Shown here: positions 16,388 through 24,207 of the stretch, piece after piece | How the letters are laid out: every line of letters starts with the position of its first letter | Position numbering within the stretch: the stretch's first letter is position 1 | Source of the DNA: Legionellales bacterium UBA4722 | GTDB lineage: Bacteria; Pseudomonadota; Gammaproteobacteria; DSM-16500 | Direction of reading: 5' to 3' | Length of the DNA: 24,207 bases | Assembly: GCA_002404295.1 (NCBI GenBank) | Contig: DHJK01000142.1 | Span: 1-24,207, forward strand | The notes under the pieces: model-generated | The model's input: the letters and a program-made list of their open reading frames with translations, nothing else | Databases searched by the model: none | Told to the model about the DNA's origin: nothing | Program-made: the position numbers and the translations under genes

Positions 16388-17458
16388 ATGGCTTTAGACG
16401 TTAATGATTCTTCTGCAATAAATAAAATTAGTCACTTCTTTAAACGTATGCAATTTGGTGGAAAGGCGCAGCTTGCTTTTTTAGAAGATTTTTATGTTTT
16501 GTTAAGTGACGGCATTCCAGCAAATCGCGCCATTGATATGATGGCTCAAGTAACCACTGGTATTTCCCGCGAAGTTGCGCTCGCCATTGGGCATAAAATA
16601 TCTGAAGGACAACCGTTAGCGGATGGAATGCAAGATTGGTTTGCTGTGAATGTAGTAGAAATTATTCGTGTGGGTGAAGAAGGCGGCGTCATCGTTGAAA
16701 CACTCAAATCAGCCATAAATACATTAACTCAACAGAGTGGGGCGCTGGGTTCGCTGATAGGTGCTATTACGTATCCACTGATGGTTATCTCGTTGGCTTG
16801 TGCCATTATTGTTTATTTGGACAGCTCTGTGTTTATTCAGTTTAAAGAAATAAAACCCATAGAAACATGGCCGCAAGCAGGGCGTGATCTAGTTAATTAT
16901 GCTTCGATCATTCGAAATTGGTGGTGGCTTGTTATAGTATCTATTATTGCGATCATTATGGTGCTGCGATATATAATGGCTAACTACGTGGGTGAGCTAA
17001 GACCCCTTCTGGATAAAATCCCTCCTTTTTCATTATATAGACGTTTTGCAGCGTCACGGTTATTAGAAACGTTAGGACTGCTCGTGGCAAACGGCGTGGT
17101 ATTTAAGAATGCATTGAAGGTGCTGCAATATCAATCTAATCCCTATTTAACTTCGCATTTGATGATGATGGATCATCTATTAGGCATGGGTAAAGGAAAT
17201 ATTTCTGATGTCTTGCAAACAGGGTTAATCAGCGAGTCTGATATTTTACGATTACGAGTGGTGGCTGAAGTAAAAGGATTTGAGCATGGTTTAATTCGTA
17301 TGGGTCTACGCGGTTCAACTCAAAATATCAAAGTGGTTAATTTAATAGCCAAGATTACAGGTGGCGCATTGCTCGTTGTAGGTGCTTATTTAATTGTTAA
17401 GATTGTACAGGGCATTTACTTAACGGGTATGGCAATGGGCAGCGGCGGTGGGGCTTAA
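16388..17458 (+). CDS. pilR: Type IVb pilus inner-membrane platform protein (PilR of R64 / GspF-PilC family)
   Basis: 356 aa (R64 PilR is about 366). Polytopic platform protein that couples the ATPase to pilin insertion. It has a GspF-type cytoplasmic half (AFLEDFYVLLSDGIPANRAI, EGQPLADGM, VGEEGG near 95-100), then membrane segments at about 121-146 and 178-197. A second GspF-like half follows (RLLETLGLLVANGV, residues about 224-237) with a last membrane segment at about 322-346. The two-copy GspF layout and length fit the type IVb group, which are shorter than PilC. It lies 27 bases after the ATPase gene and 14 bases before the first prepilin gene. Confidence 0.9.
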   Translation: MALDVNDSSAINKISHFFKRMQFGGKAQLAFLEDFYVLLSDGIPANRAIDMMAQVTTGISREVALAIGHKISEGQPLADGMQDWFAVNVVEIIRVGEEGGVIVETLKSAINTLTQQSGALGSLIGAITYPLMVISLACAIIVYLDSSVFIQFKEIKPIETWPQAGRDLVNYASIIRNWWWLVIVSIIAIIMVLRYIMANYVGELRPLLDKIPPFSLYRRFAASRLLETLGLLVANGVVFKNALKVLQYQSNPYLTSHLMMMDHLLGMGKGNISDVLQTGLISESDILRLRVVAEVKGFEHGLIRMGLRGSTQNIKVVNLIAKITGGALLVVGAYLIVKIVQGIYLTGMAMGSGGGA

Positions 17459-17472
17459 GGTAACCGTGAGTT

Positions 17473-18261
17473 ATGGATAAGAAATTACAGGGCATGACCT
17501 TGCTGGAAGCTATGCTGGCCATTGCGATAGCAAGTACGATTATTTTGCTAGGCATAAGGCAGTATGCGCAGTATCAATTTACTCGTGATGCTTTTACATT
17601 AAAATATAATGTGGACTTATTATTTCAAGGGATGCGTAATTATTACTATGCTAACTGCGCTGAGAGTGCAGATGGAAATATGTTGCTTCACCAGTTAGCT
17701 CCAAGCAGAAGTCCTGCTAATCCTTTCCCAGTAAATATTCGGACTACTTTGACCAATTATCTTGATCCTAGCTGGCGTCCTGTAAACGCTCTTATCAATT
17801 CCTCATTCGGTGATTTAGGCTTTGAGGCGCAATTTAATAATGTCATTCCCAGCGTTACCAGAAATGAAAACTTTTGTTATTATTATCCAGGCACGAGTCA
17901 AACATCTCCAACATGTGGTTCTTTGCCTAATACATCCGCCATAGTCTATCTATGGGTGGCGCAGGTAGTTGTTAAAATAACTGATCCAAAGACAACAGTT
18001 GCATTAAAGGGGTTGACTGGCGCGGATTGTGCACTTCAGAGTTACCAACCTAATACAGTAGTAGATTGTTCTACGGGAGCGACAACAGGCACAGCTTCCT
18101 ATTTAGTCTGGCAACATTTACCTTCCTTTGCCTCGCCAGATATGAGTTCAGGTTTATGGCGTGCAACATCTACTGTAAAAGAGTTTAATCTACAATATAC
18201 TAACGACTCCTACTGGGGATTAGTAAGTGGGGACTCCATGTATTATTTATGCGGCGGATAA
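17473..18261 (+). CDS. Type IV prepilin-like protein, methionine at +1, cysteine-rich
   Basis: 262 aa. The short leader MDKKLQG is followed by the class-III signal MTLLEAMLAIAIASTIILL: cleavage after Gly7, Met at +1 and Glu at +5, then a hydrophobic helix. Met at +1 resembles type IVb pilins such as TcpA. The globular part has six Cys (62, 135, 148, 186, 199, 260), including a C-terminal CGG, enough for up to three disulfides. It lies where R64 has pilS (after pilR), so it may be the major pilin, though it is longer than most major pilins. The next prepilin starts three bases after its stop. No prepilin peptidase is in the window. Confidence 0.8.
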   Translation: MDKKLQGMTLLEAMLAIAIASTIILLGIRQYAQYQFTRDAFTLKYNVDLLFQGMRNYYYANCAESADGNMLLHQLAPSRSPANPFPVNIRTTLTNYLDPSWRPVNALINSSFGDLGFEAQFNNVIPSVTRNENFCYYYPGTSQTSPTCGSLPNTSAIVYLWVAQVVVKITDPKTTVALKGLTGADCALQSYQPNTVVDCSTGATTGTASYLVWQHLPSFASPDMSSGLWRATSTVKEFNLQYTNDSYWGLVSGDSMYYLCGG

Positions 18262-18264
18262 CAA

Positions 18265-19257
18265 ATGATTTATATTCGACATAGAGCTAAAGGATTTTCA
18301 TTAATAGAAGTGCTATTAGTACTGGCAATTATAGCTACTATTATGGTGTCGATTTTGGGTTATACCACACAAAAATCAGACGAAATGAGACGCGATAGAA
18401 CAGTGATGCAAATGGAACAATTTCTTAATGCTGGATTGGCCTATTATACCAGCTTTGGATCATGGCCTACTCAGCTGGCTGATCTGCAAACGAATTTATT
18501 TTTACCCAGTGGCATTATTCGTAACGGCTGGGCACAAGAGTTTACCGTGGGTAATAATTCGGTAGATGCGACTAATCCAGGATCGGGGACACAATTTTCT
18601 GTTTGCACAACGATCGTAGGTCAGCAGGCATTTTCTGCAGCAACTATTATAGCAGGCAGACTACCCATTGCGTCGGCACTCGATGGTGGAAGTAAGGCTG
18701 ATCTTTGCCCGAGAGCGACCTCAGCTGTTTGTACTTCTGCAAGCACAACCTGTACTGTTGTTTCATCAGTGAATATCCCTGGGCAAAATCTAAATAATGC
18801 TCGATCGATTAATTTTGCCGGGCTTTATCATAATGGGGCTTGTGTGCCTGAGCCTAGCTGTCCAAGCACAGCAATGCAACCTACCATTATGGCCATACCC
18901 GTATCTGTAAGTGGTATGAACGATTCTTCGACTCCTTCTAATATTTATCCTCTTGCGAGTTTTACCGCGTATGTGACGGGAACTAGTAAATCAGATAGTA
19001 CGCCAACAAATTCACCGGGTGATTGTATTAATGACCAACCCACACCGTGCTATCAGACGGGCACTAATGACCCATTGCCGGCTAATGGGAAGTATTGGCG
19101 GGTTTGTATGCGCATAATCACTCAAAAAGGCGTTGTACGATATGATGCTGGCAACATGGATGCGGGCATAGTTCTAGTGCTGACACGCTGTGCCCCACAA
19201 GATGAATATACTACACCTAGTGTTTATGGCTCTCAATTTACGGTTTTTTCTCCATGA
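18265..19257 (+). CDS. Second type IV prepilin-like protein, large and cysteine-rich (minor pilin or tip candidate)
   Basis: 330 aa. The leader MIYIRHRAKG precedes FSLIEVLLVLAIIATIMV: Phe at +1 and Glu at +5, a standard prepilin signal. After the helix there is a pilin-like stretch (FLNAGLAYYTSFGSWPTQLADL), then a Thr/Ser/Pro-rich region. Ten Cys are present (114, 148, 156, 163, 193, 199, 254, 262, 281, 309), suggesting a disulfide-stapled extracellular domain. Size and cysteine content fit a minor pilin or tip adhesin comparable in role to R64 PilV, but I see no shufflon repeats or recombinase. It is last in the first pilus block; a 169-bp gap follows. Confidence 0.75.
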   Translation: MIYIRHRAKGFSLIEVLLVLAIIATIMVSILGYTTQKSDEMRRDRTVMQMEQFLNAGLAYYTSFGSWPTQLADLQTNLFLPSGIIRNGWAQEFTVGNNSVDATNPGSGTQFSVCTTIVGQQAFSAATIIAGRLPIASALDGGSKADLCPRATSAVCTSASTTCTVVSSVNIPGQNLNNARSINFAGLYHNGACVPEPSCPSTAMQPTIMAIPVSVSGMNDSSTPSNIYPLASFTAYVTGTSKSDSTPTNSPGDCINDQPTPCYQTGTNDPLPANGKYWRVCMRIITQKGVVRYDAGNMDAGIVLVLTRCAPQDEYTTPSVYGSQFTVFSP

Positions 19258-19344
19258 TAAATTTTGAAATCTGCGCTAACAAATTAAAGAGATTTTGTTT
19301 GGTCACTACTAAATAGAATTAAAAAGTAATTTTTACTAGAGGTA

Positions 19345-19374
19345 GTTACACATTTCTAATAAATCGCTTATACT
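19345..19374 (+). promoter_or_regulatory. Candidate promoter of the secretin block
   Basis: GTTACA (19345-19350, 4 of 6 to TTGACA) and TATACT (19369-19374, 5 of 6 to TATAAT) are separated by 18 bases, in the 169-bp gap between the two pilus blocks and 52 bases upstream of the next ATG. The gap (19258-19426) is AT-rich and contains no ORF or clear terminator. Confidence 0.45.
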
Positions 19375-19426
19375 TGAGGCGGCGACAATTATAAATTGGA
19401 TTCACTGTGGTTAATGGAGTATTGCA

Positions 19427-19858
19427 ATGAAGTGGTTCGTCATTAAGATAAGTGCATTTCTTCTAGCTATTCCAGCATTGGCTTTCGCAGGTTGGCAAGT
19501 CGCAAAACCTGCAGCGTCGGTTCCAAACGAGCCTTTTTTCCAGGCAGGGTATCAACAAAGTAACGCGTTTGTTCCCGCTTATGGGAGCACAGCGTTTCCT
19601 AATCAATTCGCTATGGGCAGGCCTGCTGCGGTCTATGCTATTAGTGTTAGCGGTTCATTAAAAGAAAATATTGAACGTATCATGGATCGGTATCATTGGA
19701 AGGTAATCTGGAAAGCCCCCTTTGATTATAATTTTGATGGTCGCGTTAATGGTACTAGCTTACCTAATGTGATGGAGAAATTATTGAAGCCATTCCCTTT
19801 ACAGGCCGTCCTGTATATGTCCAATCGTACGATGACTATTTCGCCGAGGAAAGTCTGA
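19427..19858 (+). CDS. Small periplasmic TcpQ-domain protein (PilL-like, pilus secretin partner)
   Basis: 143 aa with a clear signal peptide MKWFVIKISAFLLAIPALAFA, cleavage predicted after Ala21. After a short linker, residues about 71-143 (AISVSGSLKENIERIMDRYH to MTISPRKV) resemble the TcpQ / PilL C-terminal domain, a small beta-alpha fold related to secretin N-domains. R64 PilL and TcpQ act as partners of the type IVb secretin. The gene here is much smaller than R64 PilL and consists of little more than that domain. GGAG 8-10 bases before the ATG supports the start. The stop shares one base with the secretin start (TGATG), so the two are translationally coupled. Confidence 0.75.
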   Translation: MKWFVIKISAFLLAIPALAFAGWQVAKPAASVPNEPFFQAGYQQSNAFVPAYGSTAFPNQFAMGRPAAVYAISVSGSLKENIERIMDRYHWKVIWKAPFDYNFDGRVNGTSLPNVMEKLLKPFPLQAVLYMSNRTMTISPRKV

Positions 19859-21480
19859 TGATATATAACCGAATTATCCTATTATTATTTGTTATTATTT
19901 TGGCAATATCAGGCTGTAACTCGCCAGTTTATTATCAAGCGGAATCAAACGTGGCAGATGTAAAGCAACATGTTGATGAAGCGATGCAGCGATCCAATGA
20001 ATCGGGAAAGCTCCCACCACCGTTAGTAGTGAGTGAGGGTCCTTATGTTGACAAGACCCCCATTAATTTGGAAAAGCAGCCGACCTGGCTAAAAAATCAT
20101 CTTGTCTTGAGAGGCGATCAATTACCTTTTTCTTTTTACAGCAGAAATATTGTAGGCGGTGCTGGACGTAATGTACTGACACATGTCCAAGTTGGTCTGG
20201 ATGATACAACAAAAGTTTCAATTAATTATTCTGGTACAGTTAAAGGTGCTTTAGATTTATTGGCGGCCAAGTCGGGTTATGTGTATTCAGTTCATGGTAA
20301 CTCTGTTTATTGGCAGGCATTTGTCACAAAGACATTTGATATTGCTTTTATGCCAGGCTCTTCTGATTATATGATGGGTAAATCATCAGCTGGTGGTTCT
20401 GGTATTAGTAACGTTTCTAGTGGAGGCACTGGAGGAGGCTCGCCTGCTTCAGTAACAGCTATTATTGATGACAGTGCATCTGCTCAGTATAGCAATTTAA
20501 AAGGGACCTTATCGATTTGGAAAGATTTAGAAAAAACAGTGAAACAGCTGCTGTCCCCTGATGGTACGGTCATGGTGTCAGAATCAACAACATCGGTAAC
20601 AGTGCGCGATAGACCCACAAATATAGACCTTATTAGTAAATATATTGCAAACATGAACAACAACTTGGCTAAACAAGTCTTGGTTAAAGTTCAGGTCTTA
20701 GATGTTAATCTTAGCAATGCATTTAATTACGGGATCGATTGGCAGGCAGTCAAAGTTTCGCTAGGACAACAATTCCAATTAAATGCAAATTATGGGACGC
20801 CTATTAGTCTTAGTACGCTTAATCCTTTTGCTACGACTACGCCGATTGGGGGTGGTACTCCTGGTTTGCCTATCGTTGGCACTAGTAATTTTCGTAACTC
20901 GAGTACAGGTGTTACTGCTTTAATAAATTCGCTAACCCAGCAAGGAAAAGTGTCTCTTGTGACAGAGCCACGTGTTGTTTGTTTGAACAATCAAGTCTCG
21001 GTGATTCGTATTGTGACTCAGGCAGGCTATCTGGCTAGTGTGCAAACAACCTCATTATCTGGCTCACAATCAGGTGGTGCTTCCATTACAACGCAAATAA
21101 CACCAGGCACTGTTGTGACAGGTTTGACACTGTACATCTTGCCTAAAATTTTGGGAGATAAAGTATTTCTGCAAGTGAATGCTGATTTATCAACTAATAA
21201 TGGTATTCAAACACTTTCTTCTACTTCCGGTGCTGCGCCTGCTTCTGGTAATACAGCACCTGTTATTCAGGTGCCGAACGTAACACAAAAGCAATTTAAC
21301 CAACGTAGTGTGATTGCAACTGGCGACACCTTGATTCTTTCTGGGTTTAAGCAGGTTGGCAATCAAGCAAATGCGATGCAATTATTTCAATCTCAAGAGT
21401 TGGGGGGCAAGGCTGCAGTTGAAAACACAACGGAAACCATTATTCTGGTTACGCCAATCATTCTGCATGGAATTGCCTGA
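19858..21480 (+). CDS. pilN: Type IVb pilus lipoprotein secretin (PilN of R64 / BfpB / TcpC family)
   Basis: 540 aa. The N-terminus is a lipoprotein signal ending ISGC with Cys20 as lipidation site, which fits self-piloting type IVb secretins. A first domain (about 80-150) resembles the secretin/STN N-domain, followed by a glycine/serine-rich linker (about 170-200). A second N-domain with VTVRDRPTNIDLI (247-259) leads into the secretin core: QVLVKVQVLDVNL, INSLTQQGKVSLVTEPRVV (355-374) and the C-terminal strands VIATGDTLILSGFKQ. It forms the outer-membrane channel for the pilus. GAGGAA is a good ribosome binding site inside the upstream gene. The next gene overlaps by one base (TGATG). Confidence 0.92.
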   Translation: MIYNRIILLLFVIILAISGCNSPVYYQAESNVADVKQHVDEAMQRSNESGKLPPPLVVSEGPYVDKTPINLEKQPTWLKNHLVLRGDQLPFSFYSRNIVGGAGRNVLTHVQVGLDDTTKVSINYSGTVKGALDLLAAKSGYVYSVHGNSVYWQAFVTKTFDIAFMPGSSDYMMGKSSAGGSGISNVSSGGTGGGSPASVTAIIDDSASAQYSNLKGTLSIWKDLEKTVKQLLSPDGTVMVSESTTSVTVRDRPTNIDLISKYIANMNNNLAKQVLVKVQVLDVNLSNAFNYGIDWQAVKVSLGQQFQLNANYGTPISLSTLNPFATTTPIGGGTPGLPIVGTSNFRNSSTGVTALINSLTQQGKVSLVTEPRVVCLNNQVSVIRIVTQAGYLASVQTTSLSGSQSGGASITTQITPGTVVTGLTLYILPKILGDKVFLQVNADLSTNNGIQTLSSTSGAAPASGNTAPVIQVPNVTQKQFNQRSVIATGDTLILSGFKQVGNQANAMQLFQSQELGGKAAVENTTETIILVTPIILHGIA

Positions 21481-22730
21481 TGTCGTACATTACACGAGAA
21501 GATGGCGTACGTTTTATTATTCCATCCTATCGTGATGTGTTGAGTGTAAAAAAACCAAGCCTTTTAAAGAGAGAAGTTTTACTGCTTGCCAGCAATTATG
21601 GCGAATATATTGCATTACAAAAGAAAGGCGTGAATCAATATGAAATTGCATTTTCGCCTGACCCTGGTGCTTTGTTAGGTGAAACAGTATGGGATTATTT
21701 TAAACGCCCACGAGATTTGATTTACTGCGAAGTTATTCCTAATACATCGGAAGCAGTTTTAGTTATTGTTAAATCAGGCAGCGTGTATCTTGATGGCAGT
21801 TTTCCTATTGACAGCATTTCGGAAGAGCTTGTTATTTTTCAAACCCAGGAAAATCAGTTTGATATTTATCTTTATGGTGATGTTCCTGTTAGTCAAACAC
21901 CTGAAGAAGGTAAATTTTCATTTGATGCTAATTCAGTCAAATCATTTACAGTTTTAGATAAGCCGGCATTTCCAACCTTGCCTGTTGTAAAAGCTTTTCA
22001 GTTGCAGTTAGTAGATGCGGTACTAAAAACACAAGGTATTGGCGTTCTTCCTATAAAACAAATTAGCTTGATTGCGCTGACGTTGGGGCTTATATGGATG
22101 GGGTGGATGTATATAAAGACGCATCAAAAAGAAATAACTCTTCCTCAGGCTTTTGTTAATGCAGTGAATCCTTATCAAGCTTATATTAACAAACTTACCT
22201 CACCCAATCCTGCCGCTCAAATTCATGTTATTGTAAATGATATCGCTTTACTGTTTACTATTCCTGGATGGTATCCGGCTACGCTTTCGTACTCTGCAGC
22301 AGATAATAAAGGTTATATTACATCAGTAAAATCTATGGGAGGCAGGACCAATCTGCTTTATGGCTGGGCAGCTAAGAATAATATAAAAGTGGGGATAAAG
22401 CCTGATGGTTTTTATTTAACTGCGGCCTTGGTATCAGGAAACAGGCCTATTCCTACAACGATCTATAAATTGGATCATGTTGTTGCAAATTTAATAGACA
22501 GATTGTCATTTGTCCTTTCGGGGAATCCTGTTGCAATAAGCGCTTATAGTGATCAGGGAAAATATATTGAAACACAGATAACGATCAGCTTTACTAATAT
22601 TTCTCCTACAACGCTTAATATTGTAGGGCAAGAATTAAGAATGTTACCGCTTGTGTTATCGAAAGTGGATATGACAGTTTCAAATGGGAGTTTGTCGGGT
22701 TCAATAGTTCTAACAGCATTAGGAAATTAA
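21480..22730 (+). CDS. pilO: PilO-type inner-membrane protein of the type IVb pilus
   Basis: 416 aa. The N-terminal 190 residues are a predicted cytoplasmic domain with no signal peptide. One membrane segment lies at about 191-212 (PIKQISLIALTLGLIWMGWM), followed by a 200-residue periplasmic domain. This bitopic layout with a large cytoplasmic N-domain matches R64 PilO / 'pilin accessory' proteins, which link the ATPase-platform to the secretin; sequence identity in this family is low. The assignment leans strongly on position between secretin and PilP. Start ATG shares a base with the secretin stop; three bases separate it from pilP. Confidence 0.75.
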   Translation: MSYITREDGVRFIIPSYRDVLSVKKPSLLKREVLLLASNYGEYIALQKKGVNQYEIAFSPDPGALLGETVWDYFKRPRDLIYCEVIPNTSEAVLVIVKSGSVYLDGSFPIDSISEELVIFQTQENQFDIYLYGDVPVSQTPEEGKFSFDANSVKSFTVLDKPAFPTLPVVKAFQLQLVDAVLKTQGIGVLPIKQISLIALTLGLIWMGWMYIKTHQKEITLPQAFVNAVNPYQAYINKLTSPNPAAQIHVIVNDIALLFTIPGWYPATLSYSAADNKGYITSVKSMGGRTNLLYGWAAKNNIKVGIKPDGFYLTAALVSGNRPIPTTIYKLDHVVANLIDRLSFVLSGNPVAISAYSDQGKYIETQITISFTNISPTTLNIVGQELRMLPLVLSKVDMTVSNGSLSGSIVLTALGN

Positions 22731-22733
22731 TTT

Positions 22734-23486
22734 ATGGCCCTAGAAAAACAAGCGAACTCAGGTATGCCCTTAAAACAAAAGGCAATGATGGGAGCTGTAG
22801 TTGTCATCATTCTTGTCGTTATATGGCAAGTGATTGGATTAATGGGTGGTGGGAGTAGTGCTCCACCTGCAGTAACGCCACCTGTTGCCACTCCAAGTGC
22901 TAAAAATGCAGGAACGGCGTCTTCTCCAATGAGGAATGTCCCCACTACTGCTGTTAATAATAGCCAACCTGAACCGCAAGCTGAGTTAAGACAGGCACAA
23001 GTGATGACTGATCCACAGTTTTTGCAGCAGCAGCAAGTGAGCGAACAAAAATACATAGGTAAAATAAATGATTTAGAAGATCTGAAAATACAACGCGCGA
23101 TTGCTGAAACTAATCAAGCGATTGCGACAGCGAAATTGGCAACAGTGACCGCGGAGAAAAATATCAGTGATTTGTTAACTAAGCCTGTATTGCAAGAAGT
23201 GCCGGCAGGAGCTTATGCAAACAAGTTAACAAATCCAGCAATGCAAGGCAGTGTTACAGAGGTAACAACTATTACATCATCTCAGGCCCAGTACACTGTT
23301 ATTTCTGTATCTATGCAGTTGGGTAAATGGAACGCGGTGATTGGTTTTCAGGGTAAATTGTATAATGTGATTGTAGGTGATGTGCTTACACCGGATAATT
23401 CTGTAGTGGCCAGCATTAGTAAAAATGGTGTAATTTTAAGGAAAAATGGTCAGTCGAGAAAAATCAGCATCATGTCAGCCATATAA
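22734..23486 (+). CDS. pilP: PilP-type pilus biogenesis protein
   Basis: 250 aa. One N-terminal membrane segment (about 18-38), then a Pro/Ser/Thr-rich linker (41-80), then a predicted coiled coil (about 95-148, rich in Gln, Glu, Ala). A small C-terminal beta domain (about 180-250, WNAVIGFQGKLYNVIVGDVL) resembles the PilP/GspC homology region that contacts the secretin. Order PilN-PilO-PilP is the same as in R64. It bridges the inner membrane to the secretin. It ends 22 bp before the coq7 start. Confidence 0.82.
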   Translation: MALEKQANSGMPLKQKAMMGAVVVIILVVIWQVIGLMGGGSSAPPAVTPPVATPSAKNAGTASSPMRNVPTTAVNNSQPEPQAELRQAQVMTDPQFLQQQQVSEQKYIGKINDLEDLKIQRAIAETNQAIATAKLATVTAEKNISDLLTKPVLQEVPAGAYANKLTNPAMQGSVTEVTTITSSQAQYTVISVSMQLGKWNAVIGFQGKLYNVIVGDVLTPDNSVVASISKNGVILRKNGQSRKISIMSAI

Positions 23487-23508
23487 GAAAACTCAGGTTA
23501 AGATAGTT

Positions 23509-24156
23509 ATGAGAGCTTATCGTCATTATTCTATATTTGATCAAATGTGCTTGGGCCTAGACCAAGCACTGCGAGCTGTTTTCGACAATCCAAGAACAAC
23601 AGGAAGAGCATATCCCGGCGCTTGTGAAGCCGAGCCTGTGATGACTGGCGAGCAACGTCAATACTCTGCAGCGCTTATGCGCATTAATCATTCTGGTGAA
23701 GTGTGTGCTCAGGCGCTCTATCATGGGCAGGGCATGGTTTCTCGCTCAGGTGTCGTGAAGGAAAAAATGGATCAGGCTGCGATTGAAGAAGGTGATCATT
23801 TGGCATGGTGCATGTTACGCATTAATGAGCTGGGTAGTCATGCTAGTTATTTAAATTTATTATGGTATTTGGGGTCTTTGAGTATAGGCTTTGCTGCAGG
23901 ATTAGTTGGAGATCGATGGAGTTTGGGCTTTTTGGCTGAAACGGAAAATCAGGTTGTGCGACATCTAGAGAAGCATTTAATGCTTCTGCCTCGGCAAGAT
24001 AAAAGAAGCTATAAAATTTTACAGCAAATGCAATTGGATGAGGCGCTGCATCGAGATGATGCCATGAAAGCAGGGGCATCGGTGTTGCCTGGACCTGTTA
24101 AAAAGCTTATGTCTTTGGTGTCAAAAGTGATGGTGAAAGTGGCTTATTGGGTTTGA
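23509..24156 (+). CDS. coq7: Coq7, di-iron 2-polyprenyl-3-methyl-6-methoxy-1,4-benzoquinone hydroxylase
   Basis: 215 aa from the chosen ATG at 23509. It hydroxylates demethoxyubiquinone in aerobic ubiquinone synthesis, replacing flavin-type UbiF. The six iron ligands of the ferritin-like site are visible: E64 (HSGE), E94 and H97 (EGDH), E146 (ETEN), E178 and H181 (DEALH). The blocks LMRINHSGEVCAQALYHGQ and GDRWSLGF are family typical. The frame stays open 21 codons upstream into pilP, but the start used gives the standard 215-aa length of Pseudomonas Coq7 and avoids the overlap. There is no separate promoter visible in the 22-bp gap, so it may be read from the pilus operon. It complements ubiB/ubiJ/ubiE at the left end. 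Confidence 0.95.
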   Translation: MRAYRHYSIFDQMCLGLDQALRAVFDNPRTTGRAYPGACEAEPVMTGEQRQYSAALMRINHSGEVCAQALYHGQGMVSRSGVVKEKMDQAAIEEGDHLAWCMLRINELGSHASYLNLLWYLGSLSIGFAAGLVGDRWSLGFLAETENQVVRHLEKHLMLLPRQDKRSYKILQQMQLDEALHRDDAMKAGASVLPGPVKKLMSLVSKVMVKVAYWV

Positions 24157-24187
24157 TTGTTCTTATCAAGTGTTACTGCTTCCACCA

Positions 24188-24207
24188 TCGTCATTGCGAG
24201 CGAAGCG
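24188..24207 (+). repeat. Truncated copy of the dispersed TCGTCATTGCGAGCGA repeat
   Basis: TCGTCATTGCGAGCGAAGCG starts 31 bases after the coq7 stop and continues beyond the window. It shares its first 16 bases with the left arm of the origin palindrome at 8231, then differs by a two-base GA deletion. The partner arm, if any, is outside the window. Confidence 0.7.

Noticed and set aside
18265..19257. Shufflon-like invertible segments at the 3' end of the second prepilin, as in R64 pilV
   Set aside because: No inverted 19-bp type repeats or alternative C-terminal cassettes, and no recombinase gene nearby.
23446..23508. N-terminal extension of coq7 overlapping pilP
   Set aside because: The shorter start gives the standard 215 aa and the family N-terminus; the extension is pilP sequence in another frame.

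Overview
The window is the chromosomal replication-origin region of an AT-rich gammaproteobacterium. The genes best match the Legionellales (Coxiella/Legionella/Berkiella/Aquicella type). The support is a gammaproteobacterial GyrB with the extra Toprim insert, ubiB/ubiJ/ubiE, a di-iron Coq7-type demethoxyubiquinone hydroxylase instead of UbiF, and the order mnmG-rsmG-parA. The taxonomic placement is inference; no rRNA or taxon marker is present.

Left arm (about 1-8000, all genes on the minus strand): a truncated membrane-protein ORF at the left edge; a tightly overlapping ubiquinone operon ubiE-ubiJ-ubiB; then an overlapping chain mnmG-rsmG-parA-queF (tRNA modification, 16S rRNA methylation, chromosome segregation, queuosine synthesis); then a small unrecognised gene that may be frameshifted. 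ParA is not followed by parB. Its stop codon overlaps the queF start instead.

Origin (about 8100-8465): an AT-rich stretch with a perfect DnaA box that overlaps a promoter -10, then a 117-bp imperfect palindrome of a dispersed repeat whose outer motif recurs at the right edge of the window. Gene direction flips here from minus to plus, as expected for bidirectional replication.

Right arm (8466-14512, plus strand): dnaA-dnaN-recF-gyrB in the classical order. A perfect palindromic parS-like site lies inside the 3' end of recF. A 109-bp compound palindrome follows gyrB.

14762-23486 (plus strand): a compact type IVb pilus cluster of the R64 thin-pilus (PilL-V) type in two blocks. The first block, with its own promoter, has a PilQ-type ATPase, a PilR-type platform protein and two cysteine-rich prepilins. 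The second block, after a 169-bp gap with a promoter candidate, has a small TcpQ-domain protein, a PilN-type lipoprotein secretin, a PilO-type protein and a PilP-type protein. Prepilin peptidase, lytic transglycosylase and PilM-like proteins are not in the window. coq7 follows 22 bp after pilP and may share its transcript.
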